From Pegoplata infirma (lineage: Eukaryota > Arthropoda > Insecta > Diptera > Anthomyiidae), in NCBI GenBank assembly GCA_963921195.1, contig OY992540.1:131936671-132000670 (forward strand): a DNA stretch of 64,000 bases. Direction: 5' to 3'. The first letter of the stretch is position 1; each line of letters begins with the position of its first letter. Shown piece by piece: positions 57,209 to 64,000 of this stretch. The notes beneath the pieces are model-generated. The model ran no database searches. It was not told the DNA's origin and worked only from the letters and a program-made list of their open reading frames with translations. The translations under genes were made by a program, and so were the position numbers.

Positions 57209-58098
57209 TTACATTTTATAAACCTCAAGTTGCTCTTTTTGTATTTCTAAGGTTTGTTTTTTTAGAAGATTTTTCTCGTACAACAATTTTTCTATTTCCT
57301 TATGATGTCGTTCGTTTTCGTGTCTTTGCTTAGAAATTTCTTCTGTTTGTTTGTTTATCGCTTCGATTTGTTCCCCGACTAAACCAGCCAATTTGTCCAA
57401 CGATCTGTAGACACGTCGCATGTCCGACTCGGAATTCTTTGAAATTTCTACATTTAGTTTCAAGACACTTAACATCTCAATTAAAGTTTTTGACATATCT
57501 AAATTAACATTTGTTTCGCTTGACATGAAGTTTTTTAAGTTGTTTTGAAGAGAAGATTCATTTTTTCTCTTCCTTGTGGTGTTAGAAGATGATGGAGTTG
57601 GCTCATCTGGCTCCCTTTCTGTTTCTGAATCAACTACATCTTCCGAAATTCCTTCAGATGACGTTTGTACATTGTAACCAAAAGCTGAGCTTTTAGATAT
57701 GCCATCAACAACCTCGTATAAACCACATAATTTCCCAATAGCTTTCTCTCTGCTAGAAACGTATAATTGGTTATATGGTCTACCACCAGTAGCACGGGAT
57801 TCCCTTTTATTTGTTGACAATTTTTTTTTTATTGTTGACTTCTTGTCGCTCCATATCTTTTTCCAACCATTTACATTTTTTGATGGCCCACCAACACTAT
57901 TTAGGATTTCGGCAAAGTTTTCCCATAGCTTTTCAATATCAACTCTATCTCCTTGTGGCATTCCCTTCGCTAGTTGTGGATGCTTTTCCATAAAACTAAC
58001 CATCTCTTCTTCTTGTTGAGTAGTTATGTGCTTACCCCTGAAAAAATGCATAATTAATAATAGTTTTTTTTTTATATTTTTAATATAATTACTTACAT
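57209..58098 (-). CDS. Harbinger-encoded Myb/SANT-like DNA-binding protein
   Basis: Partner protein that, in studied Harbinger systems, binds the ends and brings the transposase to the nucleus. The N-terminal ~95 residues form a Myb/SANT-like (zeste-type) domain: EEEMVSFMEKHPQL, EKLWENFAEILN, GWKKIWSDKKS. A Ser/Thr/acidic linker with basic TTRKRKNES follows, then a Glu/Lys-rich coiled coil in the last ~60 residues. The main exon is 57209-58037. A consensus donor (GTAAGT, 58096-58091) and acceptor (TTTTTTCAG ending 58038) define a 59-bp intron; if used, the start codon is split, AT at 58098-58097 and G at 58037, giving 276 residues beginning MGKHITTQQ. Unspliced, a start at 58105 would add about 22 residues of Lys/Asn-rich sequence. 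The frame is intact. Confidence 0.88.
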
Positions 58099-58448
58099 TT
58101 TTCATCAAAAATTAATTAGAGTTGTTAAAAGACGCTTTAAACAATATCAAACTTTTAAAATCGTTAGCCCCAACCTACTCGGTTTTAAAAAGGAAAAAAC
58201 GTTCAAATTACGTTTTTCATCACATCATCATTTATCGATATTTTCATAGAACAGAATGGGAAATGAAATCGAATTCGATTTGATACAAAAACGAAACGAA
58301 ATCGAAAATGTTTATGCATCACAACTTCAATCGATTTCGCATCGATTTTCATTCGAAAACGATTTTGATCACATACCTGTAAAATAAGCGTGGATAATTT
58401 GAAATTTGTGTGGGTAAGCGTATATACGGTTATGAGAAAACAGGGCTT

Positions 58449-61400
58449 TTAATAAAGTTCTGTAAGTTGTTCACCGGTGAAAAAAAAATGTTTCAAAACA
58501 TAAATTTTTTGCTACGTCATGCTTTATAGGTACATATAAATTTTCTAAAAAAAAAAAACATATTTAAAAACGTGAGAACAGGCCTTTAGTTTGTTTAAAA
58601 TATGTAATAAAAAATCGTTTCTGGGTATCGAAACCCCAACTTAAGCACAAACTAAGGTAGTATACATCGTACCTTTTTTAATAACCTTGAAAAAAAAACA
58701 TCTTAGGCAACGTGTTATTTATTAAAAGTTATCTAAAAAATTTACTATTAAGTTCTAGACATTTCATACGCTAAATTATGTTTGTTTAAATTAACAAAAA
58801 AAAAAAACATTAAAAGACGGCGCCTTCCGTTTTTTTTTTTTGATTACCTTAAACTTTTGATGTGTAATGGTAAAAATTAAAAGTCACATGTTTTAGGAAA
58901 TGGAAAATTATAAATAACAAAGTGTATTGCCAAACCCTGAAGGGGTTAAATGAAGTACGAACGTACAAAATATAATTATATAAAAGAGAATTATGCATGG
59001 AAACAGTTTAAAATTTGTATCGTTACGTCTTTTTTTTTTGATGTATGCGTACACGGGTACTTTAAAATCGTCATGTTTTATAAATGTACGCATTAGCGTT
59101 AAATTTGTATTAGTTTTCTACCTTTTTGGATGAAAATAAAGAGAATTTTTATATTTCTTCTTTGAACGTTATTTTATTTAGCACATGATAGATTATGGTT
59201 TAAAAGCTTTTTGTAAACTTTTTAGTTTTCAATGGCTTTTTGTTAAAAATCTTGAGCAAATAAGCTTTTTTTTATCTTGTACTCTTTTTTTGTTTAACTC
59301 TTTATATGCGTATATAAGTTATGTAATGTGGCATTGAATTATTGTATCTTTTAAACTTGTGATACATTTCTGAGATGAAGATAGACATGAAAGAAAAAAA
59401 AAAAAAACAAAACAAAATTGCAATAACAACTAAAAATCTTTTATAAATTTATTTTTTTCTATTAGCTTTATTGTTTTTTTCATTGTCTTTTTCTACTTTG
59501 TTTTATCGATTGTTACGTCTAATAAAGCTTTTTTTGTGCTCTTTGTATTCTCCCATATATACTAAAAGTGTTCCTAGTAGGTGTCTGGTGTGGACTTTTT
59601 AGATTACATTAGAATAAATTTTCATTAACGTTTAAGTTGCCGTCCGGTGAAGAACTTCAAAGGGGATTTATTTATTTTACTGTGATAATAAATACACATA
59701 AAAACAGTACGTTTCTATATTATTATTTTTTTTTTTAATTTATGAGTGAATTTAAATGATATGAAAAATATTTTTTTGCTGCTTTGATATTACTCCGTAC
59801 TTATTTTAATGGGCAACCTATTTCTAAACAAAAAATATTTTATAAAAAAATAAAAGTGAATAATAATTTAAATTAAATTTAAAAAATAAACATGAATGAA
59901 TGAGTGTTCCTAAGACTTGAAAATAAATTATAAAAAAATATTTATGCTACTAAAAAGTTTCATATATTTTTAAAATTATAATAACAATTGAACAAAAAAC
60001 TTTTTTTTTTTAAAAAAAAATCAATAGATTTTTGTTAAAAATTATAAAAAAATAAATAAATTTAAAACTTGGTTAAAAAATATTTGCAAAATTATCATAT
60101 AACTGTTATGCAATCTAGTTCTGCACTGTGTAGTGTAACACCCTTTTTTTAATAAATTAACATAGTTGCTATCAGTTTTTTTTTTTAAATAATTCAAATA
60201 AAATAAAAAGTTTTATTCAATGTTAACAATTACTACTATAATATATTTAATTTATATTACTTTTTTTTCTTCTATTAATGTTAAAATTGATTAAAAGCTT
60301 TTTGTAATACGGATTTTTTTATACCTACTGCCTTATAATATCTGTCTGGAGTGACGTAACATTAATCGCATATACATACATAGTACATTATAGATAATAG
60401 TTATTTTATAAAAAAATATTTTTTTTTAACATTTAAATATTAATTAAATGGCTAAATAAAAAAAATATTTTTGCCCCAGACTTTGAACTTTTTTAAAATA
60501 TTTTTTTTAATTAAAAAATCTCTTTAATTATATGTTCTCTCCTTATATCTTAATAAAATGGTTATATAAAATTATTTTTTCTTTGATAACGATAATTTTC
60601 AACACTTGCCAATTCAAAAGAGAACAATATTGTTTAGTTTATTTAATATTCATTTCTTTTTTGTTTTTTTTTTTTTTTTTTAAGTCTATAAATACTAGAC
60701 CTTGTCTTTTTCTTTGATTTTAAATTTTAATTTCTTTTTATTCATATATTTTATTTTCTTTTAAACGTGTTTCGTTTTGGCCATGAAAAATCTGAAACAA
60801 CGTCATTTATTATCTATATGGCGGCTGATTGCTAGTAGATTGTATAACATTAATGTTTTTATAAAAAAAAAAAATATTCTTTAGTACATTATGCAATACA
60901 GTTTTAGTTAAATAATAATTTAATTTTTTTTTGTACATTTTTGGCAAATGTTTGTACATTTTAATGTTTTGTTAAAATATTGATTCTTCCATAGCAACAA
61001 CGAGTCATTTCTTAAAATTTGTTTCTGTCTTTCTAACCACGTGCTTTGCTAAGACTTTTTTTTAACAAATGAGACTTATATGTCTAGAGTTTAAAATATA
61101 TGACTCGTCTTTATTCGTCAATACAAACTGGTTTTATTTAGTTTTGAAAATGGGTTTATATTGATGTCACTTTAAAAAAAATGATTAATTTGCAAAATGC
61201 CGGTGGTTTTGAATTTTTTTCCATATTGTTTAAGTATAATACAGTTATTTTTGTATTTGTTCTTTACATTAATTTTTTATTTTCAAGAAACTAAATTTTT
61301 TGAATTTCCAAAGTTCATTGACTTTTTACATTCTGTGAGAACGTAGCACATAAAAAATCATTTATTAATTTTTTAAAGCTTTAAAGTTTCTCTGTTTTAT

Positions 61401-62250
61401 GCCTTTAGCTTAATGAAGGGCCTCAATTAGAAAGCTATCTTTAACCTTGTAATGCACAATGCTTTATGACTACTTTTTAAGATTTATTTTAAATCTTTAA
61501 TGACTCAAGTTATATTGATATCGCCAGAAAACGCCTTTAGAAACCATATTTTTTCTTTCCAATCCAAATGAGCATTTGAGATTACGTATTTACCTTTGTA
61601 AACAAAATTGTTTACATCTTTAAGAAATCATTTAAAATTAAAAAAAAAGGAGAAAAGTTAAAGTTGACTTGGCCGAATCCATGAATACCCTCCCCAATGC
61701 CCTTTTGAAGTTATAGTAAATTTTCTAATGTAAAAAAAAATCGTAATTTTGATAAGAAATATTTTATTTTGAGTAAAAAACGATTTATAGTAATTTAAAA
61801 AATAATTTTTCAAGTGTATTTTTTGTGTAAAAATATTTTTGAGTGCCAAAAACACTTTGTAAAATATTTTACTGACTTACCAACCCAGCAAAAAATAATC
61901 GAAGTTGTTTAAAAAGAATTATTGGTTTCACTACATACAAAGTAGCGATAGGTGCCGAACTTCATATTCCGTAGGAAGTACTTTTAAAATCACTTCCAAA
62001 AATGCTACAAAATAACAATAAAACTATCTTTCACCAGTTCTTTACTTAATGATTTTGAAGTACCTCTTTTATATGTTCTTAGGAATTAAATCAAATCAAA
62101 TTAAATCAAATCACCACAACATATGAACTTCTTTTTCAACTGAAACACTTAGAATGGGGGTGGTACACGAAGTATGCAATTTTTTTACGTCCAGCTTCGA
62201 ATAGATTTAGGTTTTGTATAAATGGTGACAAAATTTGGTAATGGCATTTC
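58449..62250. other. Long AT-rich stretch without supported genes
   Basis: Dominated by A and T runs of up to about 20. No inverted-repeat pair, RNA gene or coding frame is convincing. It might be an intron or 3'UTR of a gene lying outside the window, but nothing here proves it. Confidence 0.4.
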
Positions 62251-62561
62251 TTTTTTTTTTTTTTTTTGACTTTTAATTATGGCAAAACGTTCGTTTATAT
62301 GCCAGTGCTAGCAGATGTGTAACCAAGTCACAGGTTACTTAATCTTCTTTCATAGATTCCCTCTTCCTAGGGCTGGTAACAACCCTTAATGAAACAGGGC
62401 AAATCCTTTTAATTCTTCAATCGATGAGTTTTAATGGCACTCAACCATATTAAACATAAATTAGACGGCACAAATAGTATAAATATATATACTAAAGATG
62501 AGTTTTTTGTGGTCGTCCACCAATTTCTAGTAATAGACGCCACGAGGCGTCAAAACGAGTG
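62251..62561 (-). mobile_element. Poly(A)-tailed retroposon, uninterrupted copy
   Basis: A T run at 62251-62267 is the tail; sequence continues (minus strand, 3' to 5') through GGCAAAACGTTCGTTTATATG to CACTCGTTTTGACGCCTCG. It matches 35633-37135 without the foldback insertion. Beyond 62561 the two copies differ; the extra sequence here may be more of the 5' part. Confidence 0.75.
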
Positions 62562-62785
62562 CATGAGTATCAGCAACAAACACGATGGAAAACTGTATAT
62601 TACAGTTATAATCGAATTCACCACCAATCCAAATGCGGGTGAGAAATAACTAATACGAATGGCCGACAAACAGACCCACGTGTCTGGTTTTAACAAAATT
62701 AATACCAGGAACGAACGTGTGCTTCTCAATCACGATCTCAGTTACAACTGTAATGGCATTTCATTTATATTTATTTAAAGCTTAA

Positions 62786-62935
62786 AGGTGAATTCACAAT
62801 GACGAAGTACTCTGTGCCAGAGAGTGGATTTTGTTCCTTTCTCTTTCGCACTTACAGATTTTTTATATGATGTCGTCTCTATTTTTAGAGATGGTACTCT
62901 GTAATACGGAGAACTCCGACATTGTGTCGAAGCCT
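62786..62935. mobile_element. 150-bp TAA-type MITE
   Basis: Ends AGGTGAATTCACAATG and CATTGTGTCGAAGCCT, flanked by TAA (62783-62785, 62936-62938). Arms contain TACTCTGT repeats in opposite orientation. Confidence 0.82.
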
Positions 62936-62938
62936 TAA

Positions 62939-64000
62939 AAAATCGAAAAGTCGAAAATCGATTATTGATAAATTTTTCAAATTTCATACAAGCAATTTGA
63001 CGTTTAACTACCAATCTAATCTTGTATTGAAAAAAGTTGGTCCTAAATTAAATAAATACATTTACGAACTAAAGCGGATGTTGGTGTATCACATTATTAA
63101 AGATTGTTTAAGCTTTTAGAAAATTGAGGCTTAGGCTTGTGGTCAGAACAAACTGGTGAATCGATTCGCCGTGAATTACGTTTGATTATCAATGAAATTA
63201 ATTTTTCTATCACGTAAGGTTTTTAAGATATTCGCATTTGAATATTGAAATATTTGGGTCTTCTCTGTAACGTATTCTAAAGTTTCTCAAACACAATAGT
63301 ACTCGATTTAGTTAAAATAAGACATCTTTATTCCATATCTGTATCCAAATTTTTCTATCGCCTACTGTGTTTGAAATATTGGCGTTTGAAAAACTCAAAC
63401 TCCACTATTGGGCACTTATATTCTTTATAAATCACACTAAAATTTTCAAACGCGAATATCTCAAAAACAGAACATGCTTGAAATGTTCTTGCAGTTTTGG
63501 AATCAGGAGGTCCATTTTATATGAAATCAAGTTCTATTTTGTGGAAGCAACGTAAGAATACGTAACAGTGGACCCCTAATATATATGATTTCCTTTAACT
63601 CCTACTGGAGCATAGGGCGTCAAAAAAAAGTGGACCCCTAAAGTGTTAAAATATTGTTTTTTTTTTACTTTTTAACAGCGAATATTTCAAAAACGGTACG
63701 TGGTAGATTTGGAAGCAGGAAACCAAAATCTATAAGGACTAGTTAGAAATTTCACTGGGAGGTTTTTGCTGTCGAACAGTGTTTTTGGTGTAAATATTAC
63801 AAAAAAAATACTCTTTCAATCTTACAAAAATAAATGAAGGTTAGGTTGTAAGTGGCTGCTGACGTTTTACGAAAAAAGAACTTCTAATTTAGAAGTTCTA
63901 AATCACCAAATAAAAATGACATAATCACACCCAAAATGCCAAGAAATATGTACTTCTAAAGAAGTGATGAAAAAAGTGTCACGCCCATATTAAATTCATC
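62939..64000. other. Unassigned DNA to window end
   Basis: Less homopolymer-rich than the preceding region, with repeated phrases such as GTGGACCCCTAA (63571 and 63630). Short open frames (62922-63119, 63367-63555) lack identifiable features. An element may continue beyond the window. Confidence 0.35.

Larger units (their letters stand above)
55714..58379. mobile_element. PIF/Harbinger transposon, nearly intact
   Basis: A 2,666-bp element with ends CAGGTATGTGATGAAAATCG and GATTTTGATCACATACCTG, flanked by TAA (55711-55713, 58380-58382). It carries the two genes typical of the superfamily, convergent and 52 bp apart: a HARBI1-like DDE transposase on + and a Myb/SANT-like protein on -. Subterminal ATCGAAAAC/GTTTTCGAT-like repeats occur near both ends. 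Only a single missing base breaks the transposase, so the insertion is probably recent. Confidence 0.95.
55290..58448. repeat. Palindromic element into which Harbinger inserted
   Basis: AAAGCCCTGTTTTCGCATAA at 55289 pairs with complement ending CAGGGCTTT at 58448, and the arms continue CCGTATATACGCTTACCCA. A third partial copy of this terminus is at about 55556-55581. Internal GGATGCGTTTTCGGTTAA is duplicated. Without the Harbinger insertion the unit is about 490 bp. Confidence 0.65.

Noticed and set aside
57699..58019. Plus-strand frame across the Harbinger partner gene
   Set aside because: Antisense shadow of the Myb/SANT-like coding exon.

Overview
The window looks like AT-rich nuclear DNA of a fly (Diptera, probably a calyptrate or other schizophoran). 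That is inferred from short AT-rich introns of 54-96 bp, fly-like gene architecture, and very dense short inverted-repeat transposons; the species cannot be named. Only three ordinary host genes are supported. They are a 1,141-codon single-exon gene for a low-complexity, nuclear-looking protein (5246-8671, +), a three-exon ribokinase gene (20885-21976, +), and a TMA7 gene (22092-22286, -, with a likely 5'UTR intron). The last two converge tail to tail, 115 bp apart.

Nearly everything else is transposon. A PIF/Harbinger element at 55714-58379 has termini, a TAA target duplication and both genes: a HARBI1-like transposase broken by one missing base, and a convergent Myb/SANT-like partner. Many miniature elements carry 3-bp TTA/TAA duplications of the PIF/Harbinger type: a 141-bp family (about 20 whole or partial copies, mainly 1-3168 and 18308-20357), a second 141-bp family, a 152-bp family, and several singletons. 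Six or seven hAT-like elements carry 8-bp duplications or hAT-like ends. At least eight families have TA duplications and termini starting CAC, as in the Tc1/mariner group.

Layout: 1-3620 is a pile of self-nested 141-bp MITEs plus one hAT. 3745-4950 is a hAT-like element. 5246-8700 is the orphan gene. 8700-20880 holds hAT elements, nested MITEs, a tRNA-derived SINE-like unit and old AT-rich DNA. 20885-22400 holds the two housekeeping genes. 22400-24210 has G+C-richer inverted repeats beside TMA7. 24210-40470 and 40531-44760 are deeply nested transposons whose order of insertion can be read. 45800-48730 has foldback elements and a 21-bp repeat array. 49461-52661 is an unclassified 3.2-kb inverted-repeat element. 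53684-54198 is a hAT MITE, 55290-58448 the Harbinger island, and 58450-64000 mostly featureless A/T-rich DNA with one poly(A)-tailed retroposon and one MITE.

The most unusual signal is a family of arrays of roughly 30-bp units built on the palindrome TTTTTCTATAGAAAAA. These fill three transposons with unrelated termini: 27955-30870 (TA/CACAG ends), 37775-39760 (hAT, 8-bp duplication) and 40600-44652 (TA/CACCC ends). Two further foldback elements carry different arrays (AATTGATATTGAGAAA at 35667-36850; a 21-bp unit at 47545-48510). Two insertions are confirmed by an empty copy of the same target within this window.
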